A program made the translations under genes and the position numbers. The notes beneath the pieces were generated by a model. The model had not been told where the DNA came from, made no database searches, and was given only the letters and a program-made list of their open reading frames with translations. From contig VXAU01002071.1 of NCBI GenBank assembly GCA_013399695.1, positions 880,091 through 944,090 of the forward strand: a DNA stretch of 64,000 nt. Reading direction: 5' to 3'. Positions 12,203-25,739 of the stretch are shown one piece after another (positions within the stretch are counted from its first letter, which is position 1; every line of letters starts with the position of its first letter). The DNA comes from Formicarius rufipectus (Eukaryota; Chordata; Aves; Passeriformes; Formicariidae).

Positions 12203-15200
12203 CAACCAGGGCTTTGGGAGAGCTGCTTGTCCCTCGGGTGAGGAGAGGGATCCTCCTGCCCTCAATCCAAGTCTATTTTTTGGGGGGGGGGCAAGTCTGT
12301 GTTCTCTGGGTCCCTGAATTGGGGCTTTGAGCAGATCCTGCTCCCCCTCTGTGCTCCAGGGAGCCTGAAAGGAGGTGGAAAGATGAGATGGGAGTGAGTG
12401 ACTGGGAATGACCCAAATCAGGGATTGGGTTACAGATCCTGAACCACACTGAGAAAACACTGAACTTCAGCTCCTGCCTTTGTCTGCTTGTGTGGCTGGA
12501 GAGGATGTGTCCTCCTTTCAAGAACAGTTACTCAGACAGAGGAGATAATTGCAGGCTGCTTTTACTTTTTTTGGGGTTGGTTTCTTGTTATTTTGTGTTC
12601 CTTTTTGGTTCTTTGGAGGCGATGGAATGACAAATCCCAGCAGGATTTTGAGTGGGACATCTCTCCAGTCGAGAGGTGCTCAGTGGGAACGGGGAGAGGG
12701 GGGATGATGATGGAGCTCATCCCTCAAATAAAACTTGGAGTTTCCTGTGAAGAACAGTCAGAAATAACCCCGTGAATGAGTCTGTGCAGCCTCGAAGGGG
12801 ATTGCAGGAAGCTGGAATGTGGCTGTGGGTATCCCTTGATTTGCTTCCTTTCTCCCTCCCTGATTTCTGCTGTTTGGAGGAGTAAGTGGGAAATAAACTC
12901 TCCCCTCAAGTTTCCCAACACAAACAACCAGCTTGGCTATTTTTAAGCAGTTTTTTTATGATTCTCCCAAAGTTCTTGTTGTTTTTTTGTTTTGTTTTGT
13001 TTTTCCTCCACTGAGATTGACTTTGAATGTTTTCTTTAGGGTTTATTTTTAGGAGTTAAAAGCTTCTGTGAACCTCAGTGCTGCTTTGCCAGTCCCGGTC
13101 ACCGAATTCGGATTTTAACATTTAAAAATCTTCAAGCTGCCCAAGAATAGGGACCAGGTGAGGCTGTCAAAGAGGCTCCTTTTGCCACCCCCTGCATAGA
13201 GACTGTGAGACATCCTTGGTGTGGAAAACAACCCTCACTGTCCCCTCTGAGGTTCCATCCTGGGGATGAGCCTCAGTTCAATCAGGAGGGAGTTGGTGGA
13301 TGTTAAATGTGTTTTTTGGTGATCCAGCGAGCAGGACAAACTTCCTGTGGTTGATTTCCTGTCCCTGGTGTATCCCATGCTCTGATCCCTTGGAGTGCAA
13401 CCCCCCCATTCCCAGGGGATGGAGTTTTTGGGGTGTCTGTGGGCAGATAGATTTTCTTTGCTTTCAGCGCCTGGTGCTGGGAATTTTCTCCTCCCTTCTG
13501 CCCTGTTTGTTTAGTCCAACAGGAGGAAAATCACTTTCTCGGTGCTGCCAAATGCTGTTAATCCACATGAAGGTGTTCCTGCCTTTTATTTCCCTGTCAT
13601 GTGGGACAAGAGCAGACAAGGAAGGTGCTGCAAAGCCCCCAGGTGTCTGAGGAAGGGACAAGTGGCAGGAGTGAAGGAAAATCTGCTTTGCCTTGTCAGT
13701 AATTAGGGAGGACTTAACATTTCAGCAAGTGCCTGGTGCTTTGGGGGCTTAGTTTGCCATGTGCTGTAGGTTGGTTTGAGGTCAGGATGGTCACCCCGGG
13801 GTGTTCCACAGCCTGAAGTTCTCTGCAGGCAGGGGCAGTGGGGATGGCTCTTGTTGCTGATGGCAGATTGGCTGATAATGTGGTTACTCTAAAATAAATG
13901 AAGAGTGCAGGCTCGCTCTGTCACTGCTTGGGTTAATATTTTTATATGCCTACTAATAACTTCCTGGTGTGGGTGGTTTTTTGGGGTTGATTTCAGCTCC
14001 TTTGCTCAGCCAGATGCAGCTGTGGCTCCACAGAGGCAGCTTTTTCGTGCCTCACTTCTGTCCCCATCCCCTCCAGCCTCGGGAGAGCTGTGGCAGCAAG
14101 TGGTGGTTCTTAACTCAAAGGCTTCAAAATGCCATTTAATGCCACAGGCTCAGGGCTTGAACTCACCAACTTGCTAATGGCTTAATTAGTGTCAATTTGA
14201 TTTGGGCAGAGGCTCATTTCGGCTTTCCCCTGTCTGGCAGGGTTGTTGCAGGTGAAGTGGGAAATCCATTGCACGCAGTAAGTGGGGGAGAGCTGGACAT
14301 CAGTGGGTTCATCTCTGGGGCTGGTTTTTTAATCCTTGCTTGCTGAAGGGCTCCTGGATGATGTTTCTCTTTGCCATCCTGTTCATGCCCAGCAAGGTGC
14401 TGATTGGGAATGAGCAGCCTGTGGTGTGGGAAGTGTGGGTGACTCCACCTCCCTCTTTTCCTGGTCCCCACTCGACTCCCTTCCCTGTTTGTCACAGTGG
14501 AGATGTCACCACGTGTGGGTGGCATTGGGAGAGGCTCCTGGCTGGGTGCTGGGGGGCTCCAGGCTGCCAGGGGTGGTGGGCTTGGGCTGCTGGCGTAGAG
14601 GGGGAGGAAGAGAATGGATGGGGAGTGGGAGGATGGATCACTTTGCTGCTCCTTTGGACCCCAACCAAAGACCCGAAGACCAAAGAGCCAGGAGGAGCTC
14701 TTGAGACAGGACCGCTCTGGAGACAGGAGGAATCTCTGCCTTGGGTTTGCAGATGTCTGAGGAGCTCTGATGGGGCTCCTGGAGCTGCAGTGACGTGGCT
14801 TTATGAAAGGCTGATGTTTCTGTGACAGTGACACATCCAAACAATCAGTGTTTGAGGACACAGCCCGAGCACAGGGGTTTGGGTTGTGCAGGGGGTGTCA
14901 CTGCTGAGGAATGAAGAGGTTGTGCTGAGCTGTGTCCGTCCTCCCTGGGCAGTGCCACTCCCTCCCAGTCTGTGCCTGCTGCTTTGGGTGGGCTTGGGCT
15001 TCCTTGTGATGGAGTTTCAGGTGGTGGTGTGTGGCTCTTGGGAAGCAGAGCTGATTTCAGCTCCTGTGGCTGCCTTGCCTGATGGTTTCCTGTGATCCAC
15101 TTGGTACCTGCTGTCTTCATTAGTGAGGGGCTGGTGCTGGACCAGGGGGCACGGTGGGATTTTGGCATTTCTAATCCAGGGGAAAATCACTGGGCTGCTG

Positions 15201-18200
15201 GCTCAGGGCAGGTGCACTTGGAGCAGTGGAATTGGGAGGTGTTTGCTGTCTGAGGACAGCCCTCTGGGCAGGCTCTGCTCTGTCACTCTCTGTGCCTCTG
15301 GCTGGCAGTGGATGCTCTTCAAAACCTTCCCCAGGTTGGCAGTGGAGGTGGCCTGGAGGGAAGGTGGCACTAAGTGCTCTGGTGGTGATGGACTCCATCA
15401 TCTCAGAGGTCTTTTCCACCCTCAGTGGTGCTGTGACCCCGGGCAGGTGCTGCCTCATGGACACTCTTGTCCTGTGCAAGGTGGACCAGGTCCACCAGGT
15501 CCAGACCCACCTTGGTCCCCAAACTCCGAGCAGGTTCTCCCTTCTCCTCCTGCTTTCCCAGAGTTTGCACTCCAGCAGTGTCAAGAGCTGACAGTCCAGG
15601 AGAAGCTGGTCTGCTTGAGGCTTTAAATAGCTGTGTGAAGGGGGGTGGACAGGACACTGTGGCCGTGGGGGCTCAGCAGGACTATTCTTAGCCCACAATA
15701 GCCGGAATGAGGAGCTGGAGCTGCTGCAGCTCCTTCTGCTCATTGTGTGCCAGAGCTGTTTGTGACTGGGAGAGCCAGAGGTCTTCAGGAGCTCCTTCTC
15801 TTGCTCTCCCCACTGCAGACCCCTCTGTTTTCCTTTGCTTTGGGTTCTGGGAGGGGGGCAGAGGCTCCTGAGTGGGACCCCAAGGTGGCCCACGAGTTGC
15901 TGCCTCCTTGGCTGTCGTTGGTGCAGCTTTTGAAAGGGGGAAGTGAAACCCCTGGAGGAGAGAATTTTCTGTCCCTTCTATCTCGAGCCTGTTGTGAAAT
16001 CAGGGGAAGCACCAACACAAAGGAATTGAAGTGTAGATGGTGGTTCCTGCTGCAGCAAGGCTTGGTGTTCAGGGGGAGGAGAGGGCTCCGTGGGGCCAGT
16101 TGGCATTGGAGCCCCCTCGGGGTGGGGGGATCATCTGAAATCCTCCCCACCAAGTACAGCTGGGAGGTCATTTCTTTTACAACTCCTTTTTTAAGGGCAG
16201 GGCTTTGTATAAGGAAGCTGCTTCTGCTTCCAGTGGCTGCTGCAGGGGAAGCAGCTGCTGTCACCAGGCACTTCTTCCTCTGCAGGACCTCGAGTTTGAG
16301 GAAGGTGATTTGCACTGCTGGGGGGTGTTGCTGATGCAAGCTGCGAGTGTGGAGCTGTCTGCTCTGTCCATCACCTCCAGGGGTGCTCAGGGTGTTGCTC
16401 AGTGGCTAAAAATGAAGTGGTTTTGTTTCAAGCTGGCCTGAGTTGGAAAGCTGGAGCGGATCAGCCCTGTCTTTAGACTGATTGGCTCGACTTCCTTCCC
16501 ATGCAGTGGTTTCTTAGCTACACTTCAGGAGATTAAAGGCTGGACATCCTGTTCTTGAGGAGGTTTTGCCCTGCTGACTTGCTGTCTGGGTTCCTGGGAA
16601 GTGGGAATGCTGCAGTGATGGATGCCTTATGCTTATCTCATCAGCGTGATGGAATTCCCAGTGCAACCCGGAGCAGAATTCCAGCCACGCTGTGGGACAG
16701 CCAAGTGGAGCATCAGCAGTGGTGCTCTTTAAGTGCAGGGGTTTTTTCTTACAGCTCTTTTTTTCAGTCTGCCCTGCCTGCAGCAGCCTGTGTAATTCAG
16801 GGCTGTAAAGCTTGCAGACTGCCTTGTCTCGCTGCAGAGATCTGTGCTTGCCGTGCAATCCACGTTCTCAGTCCACAGCCTGACTGTGTCCAGGCTTTGG
16901 TGGGTTTGTTTAAACTTCTTTTTATTCCTTTTTAATTACAGCATCCTCTGCAGATGTTGGAGTGCCATTAAAATGAAATGTGGAAACAAATGCAGAGCTG
17001 TCATGGCTTGCTCCAAACTCTGGGCAGTAATTAAAGCTGTCGGGGAGCAGTGGAAAGTTCATCTGCTTTATCTGGATGTCCTTTGGCAAATGACCTGTGG
17101 GCTGGTTAATGGGAAAGGCAAATGTGCAGTGAGCTGGATGCAGGGCTTTTGGCTGGATCAGGGAGTCTGCTTTGGCAGATAAAGGAGGAAAACTCCCCTG
17201 GACAGCCCAGTGTGAGATCTGAGGGTTTGTTTAGTCGTTGGAGCCGCTGCTGATTGCTGCCGGGGGAAATTGGGGTGGAAAGGGGCAGGGATACCTGGGG
17301 TGTGAGCTTTTCTTCCTTCTGCTTGGTAAGAGGAACCAGTGGCACGTTGTTAGTGTTGGGAGATTGCTTGGAGTAACTGGGAAAAGCAGCTGGTGGAGTT
17401 GGACAAGAGGGTCCAGAATTGCCTGGACTTAAGGGGGCTGGGGACCAGCTCTTAGGGCTGATGGGGACCTGACCCTGGGCTGTCCCTGCAGGCACTGTAG
17501 GATCCCAGGCTGCCTTTAACCCCCAGTGCTTTACCTGCTCTTGGGTTTTACAGCTGAAGGAGCTGAAATGTGAAGAGATAAGCCAGGAGTGGATCCCAGA
17601 AGGATGCACATTTCCTGCCCTCTGTCTGCCTTGAAAGATTTTTCTGGCTGCCTCCGACACGTTCGACAGATCGTTTCGTGTAATCCTGTCTGGCAATTTG
17701 TTTCAAGATGTTGGGGGTGTTTTTTTAAAAAGCTCTTGTCTGAATATTTTGTCCAGATGGTCTCAGTGTGAGTCAGGCTGGAAGGTGCAGGGGCTTGCTT
17801 TGATGAGGTTCCTCACTCTGCTCAGAGAGCTGATGGCTTTCTAGCAGGGAGAGAACAGATCTCTCATGTTAATGGGAAATTGCCATTCAGGCTCTTGAAA
17901 ACGAAAATGGGAGCAGAGCATCTGAAGCTCTCACTGCTCATTTCCCCCTGTAAGTTATTCTGATGTTCCTGTGAAAGAAAGTGTTGGAGTTTCAATGGTG
18001 ATAACAAATCCATCTGTCCTGGCTCTTTGCAGGAATGTCTCCTCACAATAATGGCCCACCACTCTGGGAGTTTACAAATGCCACTCACAGCTCCGTGGCA
18101 TTAATGATTTATACCCCTAATGAGCAGGAAAGGAAAATGAAATGCCATGTATTGATAATTTATAATTCAGGGGTGTCAATAGCTGCGTTTCCTGAGTTGT

Positions 18201-18241
18201 CTGAGGTGCTGTCAGCATATAAATCAAATGTAAATAAGTTC

Positions 18242-18273
18242 CATTGAAGGTTACACGTGTAACTTCATCAATG
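18242..18273. promoter_or_regulatory. Near-palindrome centred on GTTACACGTGTAAC
   Basis: The 14-bp core is a perfect palindrome with a CACGTG E-box at its centre. The flanks (CATTGA... and ...CAATG) extend the symmetry with small offsets. It lies within an AT-richer block at about 18020-18360, with several TAAT cores, that looks unlike the surrounding GC-rich intron. A regulatory role is inference only. CACGTG is the recognition core of bHLH-zip factors. Confidence 0.35.
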
Positions 18274-18599
18274 GGGGTTTTACTGCACCATTTATTTTCT
18301 CCTGGCACGTTGCTCAGGGTTATTTGTACCTGCCCCTCACAGAAGCTTTTATCAAGTATAGATGCTTCCAAAAAAACCCCCCAAACACAACACTCCATCA
18401 TCTTCAGCATTGTAAGGAGAGAGAAATTGGGGTATTCTGGGGGTGCTGAAATCTCTGGGTCAAGTGACCTGGCACTGGCAGGGGGATGTTCCCTTTGTGT
18501 GGCTCATGGGGAGGATGGAGAAACACCCCCAGAAACCTGGTCCTGCCTTCACCCTGAGACTGCCCACAAAGCCCTGGCCACTCAGGAGCCTCCTGTTGG

Positions 18600-18745
18600 G
18601 TGGCTTTGGGGTGGTTTGGTGGCTTTGGGGTGAGTTGATGGGTTGGGGTGGGTTGGTGGGATTGGGGTGGTGGGTTTGGGGTGAGTTGATGGGTTGGGGT
18701 GAGTTGGTGGGTTTTGGGTTGAGTNTTGGGGTGGGTTTCTTTTGG
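18600..18745 (+). repeat. G-rich minisatellite with G-quadruplex potential
   Basis: Degenerate repeats of GGTGGGTTTGGGGTGAGTTG type. The + strand has many closely spaced runs of three or four G with short loops, which satisfies the usual G-quadruplex pattern. A single N at 18725 shows that base calling failed inside it. Confidence 0.85.
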
Positions 18746-18983
18746 TCCCTGGCCGGTGAACCAACATAAACATCCCTCGGTGGAAGAGCCACGGCCAAAC
18801 CTTCTCCTCCACATTGACCTTGGCCAGCCTTGCATGGACCTCCTTCAGAGGCTCCTCTGGCCACTTCCTGGGGCTTCAAATAGGGAGGGTAAATAAAGTC
18901 ACACCCAACATCTGAATTGCAACAGGGAGTGGGTCACCTGAGCTTTGGTTTCCTCCTGTCCCAGTGGCTTTAGTGCATCTCAC

Positions 18984-19092
18984 GTCTGAGCAACCTGGGC
19001 TAGGGGGAGGTGGCCCTGCCCGTGGCAAGGGGTGGAGTGAGGTGAGCTTTGAGGTCCCTTCCAACCCAAACCATTGTGGGATTCTGTGGTTT
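18984..19092 (+). mobile_element. CR1 LINE 3'-end fragment
   Basis: Contains the ordered CR1 3' landmarks GAGCAACCTGGGCTAG, GGTGGCCCTGCCCGTGGCA, GAGGTCCCTTCCAACCCAAA and a terminal ATTCTGTGG. Strongly 5'-truncated. Confidence 0.85.
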
Positions 19093-19823
19093 TTATTTTT
19101 TGGTGCTGTTTTCAAGGGATTGAATTGTTCAGGTGGCAAAGGACAAAGGAAGGGAGTTGCTCGTGGAGCTGTGTCGGGTGGTGCCTCCTCCAGCCTTTCC
19201 CTGCTGGGATCACTCTGCATGGAAAAATAAAAAAATCTTCCAAACTTGGTGTTGTCTTTGGGGGATCCAATCCAAAAAAAAAAAAGAAAAAAGGGAAGAA
19301 AAAGGAGTTGCAGTGCAGATCCTTAGGAATTTCAGACCCTTGGAGATGAGCTGGTTGGATACTGTGGTGCTGGAAGGAGAAGTGCTTGGCCAGGGGGGGA
19401 AACTGCCCAGCACAGTGGTCAGCAAAGGTGCCTGTGCTTGTAACCGTGAGGGGAAGTCCAAGAGAGAGATCCCAGAGATTTTTTCCCCCCTCTTTCTGTG
19501 GAACACACCAGCTGTGCCTTGAGGTGGTGGCCATCTCCCTGCTGGGGCTCCAAGGCAGATCCCCCTCATCCATCCTTCAGGAACTGCTGTTCCTCTGCCA
19601 CGTGTGCACCGAGGACTTTCTGTCCCTGCCTTTGGGAAAGGGGTGGTGGTGGTTGGTTTTGCTTTGGTTCCTGCTTGGAGGGGAGAACTTCCTGCTCTTG
19701 GCAGGTGCTGGGGGACTTCAGGTTTCAACAGTGGTCATTTTTGATATGTAGAGGCTGAATTTTTCTAGAAACCTGGAATCCTGCCAAGCTGTAACTTTTG
19801 GGCAGGTTTATTCCAGCCTGATC

Positions 19824-19872
19824 CTTGTGTGTCCCTTCCAGCCCAGGATGTTCTGTGATTCCATGATTCCCA
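19824..19872 (+). mobile_element. Short CR1 3'-terminal remnant
   Basis: Only the terminal CR1 segment can be recognised: GTCCCTTCCAGCCCAGGATG followed by TTCTGTGATTCCATGATTCC. The 5' boundary is uncertain. Confidence 0.6.
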
Positions 19873-21085
19873 ACCAGTACTGAGCTCTGAGCTTGCCCAG
19901 CCTCTCCAGAGCTCTGGAAGAGCAGGATTATTTCCCCCCTCTGTCCCTGCTTCCGACTCTTTGATGAAGAGGCTCCTTTTGGCTCCTCTGAAGTGGAAGG
20001 AAATGACAGTGAACAACCTTCTGCTTTCCAGGACTTGGTGTCTGTGGTGCACAGAGCTGGATTTCAGGGCAGACTGTGTTGGCTCTTCCCTAATTGGTGC
20101 TGGAAATCCTGATTAGTGCCTGAATTTGTGTCTCATCCTCTGGCTTCAACTGATTGCAGATTTTATACACACACTCACATGTCTATATAAAATACATCTA
20201 ATGCTTTTGGTTTTTTCTTCTGACAATTGGCCATACTGCTGCAGGATCGTTTGTGTGATGAGTTCCCCCTGTCCTTCTTTGGAAAAAGCTTTTTTGGGAA
20301 GTAGGTGGTTTCTCTCCGGAGGGGACAGGGGTGGCATCAGAAAGGAAACACGTTTTCAGATGAAGGCTTGAGCTTTATTGCAGAAGTTATCACTGTGCAA
20401 AAACTAGATGGGTCCTCCATGGATCTTCCAAACACTGTGTGTGGTTTTCTCTTTTTGAATTTTGAGTCATTTATTGTAAAAGTTGGAGCCATATAAATGG
20501 TTTCTGTGTGATAAAAGTTGTGTGTGTGTGAAAAGGAGGAGCTGAATGTTAATGTCAGTTCTCTGACAACGGCTGTCAAAAAATCAGCATCTCCTTGTTC
20601 TTGCTCTGGTCTCAGCTGTGCTGATTAATGGGTGGTGCTGTAGCTGACAATGAACTGATGGAAAAATGATGATTCACATAATTTGAGCTTTGCAGGCTCT
20701 GTCAGATATTCATTTCCCCCTTTTCAAGAGGTGCTGCAGAGTAAAATGTGAATTCCTTGAAGGGCAGAATTGCTGCTCTTCTGTGTTTGTAGCTGAAGGA
20801 ATTAGTTCTGTGCATTGCCTGGGACCCCTTTGCTTTCATTGAGTAATCCTGGTGTAAACTTTGGAAGGTGAACAAAGACTGAGCCAGGAAGCAACAGGAG
20901 GACTGGAACAATTTAGTTATTCTTTTATTTTTCCTCTACATAAGTGCTTTTTGTGGTTTTCGGTGAGGCTTCTGTCTGCTGGGGTTTGGGGGTGTCACAT
21001 GTGAATTAAAACAACGCTCCAGTTTGACTTCTTGTGTCAACAGTTAAGGCTGATTTGTTGTGAACTCTGCTGCCAGTGGAAGGAA

Positions 21086-21144
21086 GTGGGACTTGGGTTG
21101 TGTGTGGGACTTGGGTTGGGTTGTGTGTGGGACTTGGGTTGGGT
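21086..21144 (+). repeat. Short minisatellite of GTGGGACTTGGGTTG units
   Basis: GTGGGACTTGGGTTG occurs three times in about 60 bp with variable GGTTGTGT linkers. Confidence 0.75.
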
Positions 21145-23727
21145 TTTTTGGGATGCTTTGCTGTAATGGGACGTTTCAGTGGGGAAAATAAGAGGCTGCT
21201 CCACAGGAGAGGAGCTCTGTCATCAGTGTCCACTGGTACCCTGGGCAAATAACCTGCCCCTTTTTGATCTCCTTGGAGTCACCTGTTAATGATGCTCATT
21301 ACTCACCTCCTCTGGAATGCTGAGGGTTAATTAATAGCTCTGGAAGCCTCCCAGGAGACAGCCAGGCCAGGGACTGGCGGGGAGGCAGCAGTTGGTCCGG
21401 GCTGTGTTTGACTCACCTTGTTGACTCCTTGGGACAGTCTCCTTCTTCTTCCCCATGGGCTGAGCACGGTGCCAGGTGCTGTGCCAGGAGCTGTGCCAGG
21501 AGGAGCAGTGGGCAGAGGCTCCATGGTGCAGAGGGGCTGCTGGCCAGCCCCTGCCCCGGGCACACGGTGGGTCTGCCGCGAGCGCCCAGGTGGGTCTGCC
21601 TGGGCTTTCGGGGGGGAAACAGGAGCTCCAGGAGCTGGGTTGGGATGGGAAGGGATGGGAGGCTGGGCTGCTGTCTGAGAGTGGGCTGTGTGTCTGTCTG
21701 TGAGGCCTTTCTTTGCTCCAGGGATGCTGTGGAAGGGGGCATGGAGTGCCAGTCCCTTTTGGCACTGCCGCAGGGAACTGCGTTCTGCTGCTGCGGTTCC
21801 TTTTTGGGATGGTAATCCATTTTTAATCCTGGAAGAACCTGGGGGATTGTCCATAAAATAGGAAATTCTCCCTTTTTAGGATAATGTTCACTACAGCAGG
21901 CAGAAATGTGCAGATTTTAGGAGGAACCACTCACAGAAGCTTTGGCTGAGAGCAAGGACTGGGGTGGGCAACGTGTTGGTGGCACTGGGGAAGAGTCTTT
22001 ATGGCCAGGGCAGCTCCAAGGATGGCTCTGGAACAGTGGGACTCAGGGCTGTCTTTCACTGGTGCATCATCACTGGGTTTCATCCTCTTCTCTCTTTCTT
22101 CCTTTATTTTTTGCATCATAAAGCACTAAATTCCAGGTAAACTGGTGTTGGTTCTTTAGCAAGGATGAAAATCCTCAGTGCAGGTAAAAAAACCAGCCCC
22201 AAAATGTGTGTGCCTTTCCCTTTGGTGCCTGAACCAGCCCTGGAATTTGGCAGCCTGCTGGAAGGGGTTTGGAAGTGGAGATTACTGTGCTGTGCTGGAG
22301 GAGTGTTTACACGTCCCCTTTGGTTCCTCTGCGTTTCTCTCTCAATCCTTTCTGCATGTTAACGTGTTAGTGACCAAAGGGGAGAGGGAGGCAGAGAAAT
22401 CCCCAGGTGAAATTCAATCAGACAGCAGCATTAATCATTCTGTTTGTATCTCTGAGTATCTGGCAGAATTCACCAAAGGATTCTCCTTTAATTGAAGAGA
22501 TTAAGACACCAAAGTTGTAAATTGCCACTTTTGTTCTGGCAGTTTTACTCATTTGACAAAGAGACTTTGCAGGAGATATTTGTGTGTCTGAGAGTAACTT
22601 CAGGGGCAGAAAGAGGAATTTTTCATGTGAGTGCTGCTGCTGGGTTCTTGCATCCCAGGATCTTTCAGCACTTCCAAACTTGGCTTCACCTTTGGAGCAC
22701 CCCTGACAGATAAGTGGAAAATGATAATGTCAAATTAGGTGAAGGGAACTGGATCTGGAGAATTTGGGCCATCCCTGGACTGTTTTCCCCAGGAAATAAT
22801 GAGCACTGGGGAGGATTTTGGGGGAGGAGGGGGGGTGTGGATGCTGCTTTCCCACCTCTGGATGTGTCTGTGTGTGCAGCACGAGGAATGTGGCAGCCAG
22901 GGATGCACAGTGGCTTTAAATTGGGATTCCTGGAGTGAACTGAGGCTCTGGGAACACGTGGCCAAGGCCAGAAATAACGATGACATTCCACATTTCTGGT
23001 GAATAATTCCATTGAGTTCAGGGCCGTTCCACAGTTCAAATAAACCCCTCTCAGCGTTTGACACGAAACACTGGGAGGGAAGAAATGTTGGAAGGCAAAA
23101 GAAGCCCTTGTTTCACTTCTGTTTGCAGCAGCAGAGGAAATGGGAACACGTGTGAAGCTTTGGGCTGGAGTTGTGGCTACTACACAGCTACTACTTTGTG
23201 GAGCAGGAGGAAGGGCAGGGCAGGTGAAGGGCTGCAAAGAGAAACCATCCCTCCAGCAAGCCAGGAGAGCACAGCAGAAACTTCCAGATCCAATAACTGG
23301 GGGGATTGTGCCAGAATTCTTTTTAAAATGAGAAAGGATTATTTTTTCCCCCCTTCTCTTAACCCTGAAGTTCACCTTTCTGCCTTCGAGCTTGCATTGA
23401 TTGGGGAGCAAAAGGAAAAAAGACACCCAGATGGTTTTGGGCTCTTTCGGGCCAAGTTTTGCCCCCCATCACTCCAGGGCTGTGTTTTGGGGAGGGGGAA
23501 GTGAGGATTTCTGCCACTGTTGAGGCTCACAGAGCTCTGGGGTTGTGCAGTGCAGAAGGTGAAGCTCAGCTTGAATTACTTCTTGCAGGAGTGTTTGGAG
23601 TGGAAATGAGTTGTCCTGCTGCCAAGTCCTCCTTTCACAGCCCACTTTTCTGTTTTTGGGGGGGTTGTTTTTGGTGTGTAATTGTGTGTAATGCACAGGA
23701 GAAGTCCCAGTGCTCTGCAGAGTGATG

Positions 23728-23815
23728 GGATCACAGAAGGGTTTGGGTGGGAAGAGACCCTAAAGCTCATCTGGTTCCAAGCCCTGCCATGGGCAGGGGC
23801 AGCACGATGATCCTC
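23728..23815 (-). mobile_element. CR1 LINE 3'-terminal fragment
   Basis: Reads as reverse-complement CR1: GGGATCACAGAAGGGTTTGG, then GGAAGAGACCC, then CCCTGCCATGGGCAGGGGC. Short and 5'-truncated. It lies about 120 bp from a second CR1 copy in the same orientation. Confidence 0.75.
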
Positions 23816-23939
23816 CATCTCCTGCTTCTTGGGGATTTCAGAATGTAGGTCTGGCAGCTTGGGGGTTGTCTCTGTTTTCTCTGCCTTTCCCCAAACTGGT
23901 TTCTCTGGACCAGACTCCCGATAGCAGCAGGAAATCATG

Positions 23940-24175
23940 GAATATCATAGAACATCCTTGAGCTGGAAGGGACCCACAAGGGTCATCAGTCCAACCCCTG
24001 GCCCTGCAAAGCCACCCCAACAATCCCACCCTATCCCTGTCTTGTTGTCCAAACTCTCCTGGAGCTTTTGGGGCCGTGCCCGCTGCCCTGGGGAGCCTGG
24101 TCAGTGCCCACCACCCTCCGGGGGAAGGACCTTCTGCTGAGATCCACCCCAACCCTGCCCTGACACAGCTCCAGG
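23940..24175 (-). mobile_element. CR1 LINE 3'-end fragment, different subfamily
   Basis: Reverse-complement CR1 of the variant with GAGCTGGAAGGGACCCACAA, TTGTCCAAACTCTCCTGGAG, CTGCCCTGGGGAGCCTGGTC and CCCACCACCCTCCGGGGGAA. It shares this variant with the copy at 50175-50450, unlike the other CR1 copies here. Confidence 0.85.
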
Positions 24176-25739
24176 TAAGTCAGGTTGGCTCTGCAGAACC
24201 TCCCTTTGTGCTGGGGGTGCATCCAAACAGGGCCAAGAGCTGGAGCTCCACCAGCTCAGGAGCAGCTTCACCCACCTTTGGTCTCCTGGCCCTTCTCTGC
24301 TGCCTCTTCCTGGTGGATTCCCATCCTCAGCTGAAAAAGGAGGTGCCAGCCTCTCCCTCCAGAGGCACCTGAGGTCCTTTGTGCAGGTGGAAACTCTGCA
24401 GGACCACATTCTTCATGCAAATCTCCTGGTGTTTGGAAGGGAAGAGCCCTCCCTGCTCCCTCCCCACACCCAGGCAGCTCCTGCCTTGCAGGTGACTTCT
24501 CGTGGTTCCTGCAGATGTTCCTCTGCATTTGCCACACTTCTTGGTCAGTCCTGTTAGTCCTTGCCCTCCTGGGGAGGTCCAGGAGCTCCTCAGCTGTCTC
24601 CAGCCTGGAGAGTTCATTCCTTCATAACTCTTTTTGGGGTGTTTGCCGTGTTGAACAGTGGATTTCAGGGGTTGGAAAGGGGGGTGGTCTCGGGGCTGGT
24701 GGGGGAGCAGGAGTTAAACTTTTCCTCCCAGCATCTTGTACAACACCCAGTGGAAACCCCCTCTCCCAAAAAAGGATCCAAACCCTTTCATTTTAGTGTA
24801 ACCAGCCTTGGTTTTATGGGAAATGGGGAGTAACTGGCTCCAAAATGTGTCCAGCACGTGCTCAGCTTTTATTCCTTGCTGCAGTTCCTGCCTGGTGCAG
24901 AGTCCTGTCAGTGGGGGCACATCCCCAGACCCCTCTCTGCTGATTTGGGAGGGGGCTCTGAGGAAGAAATCACTTTCTTTTTATTCCTGGGAGAAAGGTT
25001 TTGAGGGGTCAGTGTGATGAAAACCCCAAGTCTGGTGCTTTGGGGAGACTTGGTTTGCCCTGGGGCATCAAAGAAGGACAAAAGTCCCTTCTGGTGGAAA
25101 TGCTCAGCAGGTTTGGAGCCACTGCAGCCAGGGGTGGGTTCATCCCCCTGCAGGGGAGGAAGGGACTCAGGAGCTGTTTGGAGAACGTCTCATTGCAGGT
25201 TGGTCAGTGGGCCCAGAGCAGTGCCAGCCTCGTTTCTGGGGGTTTGGTTGTTGGCTCAGGCTGTTCTCTGAGTTCTGAAAGTACAAACTCTGGGGTGGGA
25301 GTGTTCTCTCTGTGCGCTCCCTTAACTGCACTAATAGTCCCCGTGTCAAACAGGGACTGTTTGCTTGTAGATAAATTATATATCTCTAAAATTATATAGA
25401 TTATTATTATAATATACAAAATTATAGACTAATTGCTTATTGGATAATTCCATGCTGCAAACCAGTGATAAAATGCAGTTTTACCACTTGCCCATAGTAT
25501 TTTATCCAGAAAGTGGGACGGCATAAGCAGAGGGGGGGTTTTTTTGGTGGGTTTTTTTGTTCTGTTTTGGTTTGTTTGGTTTTTTTGTCTTGGTGTCATC
25601 TGGGGGAAAACCTTGAACAGGGTCCAGACAATCCTAAAATAGCTGTGGCACTCCCTGGAATCAGGAGGAGTTGCAGTCCTGCTGCTGTTTCGACTTGAGC
25701 TTTGGGGTTTGACGTATTTGAGGTGTATTGGTGGATTTC

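Noticed and set aside
15171..15893. 240-codon minus frame
   Set aside because: Open by chance in GC-rich DNA; no homologous look, no supporting splice or repeat context.
22686..23426. 246-codon minus frame
   Set aside because: No recognisable motifs; composition like the surrounding shadow frames.
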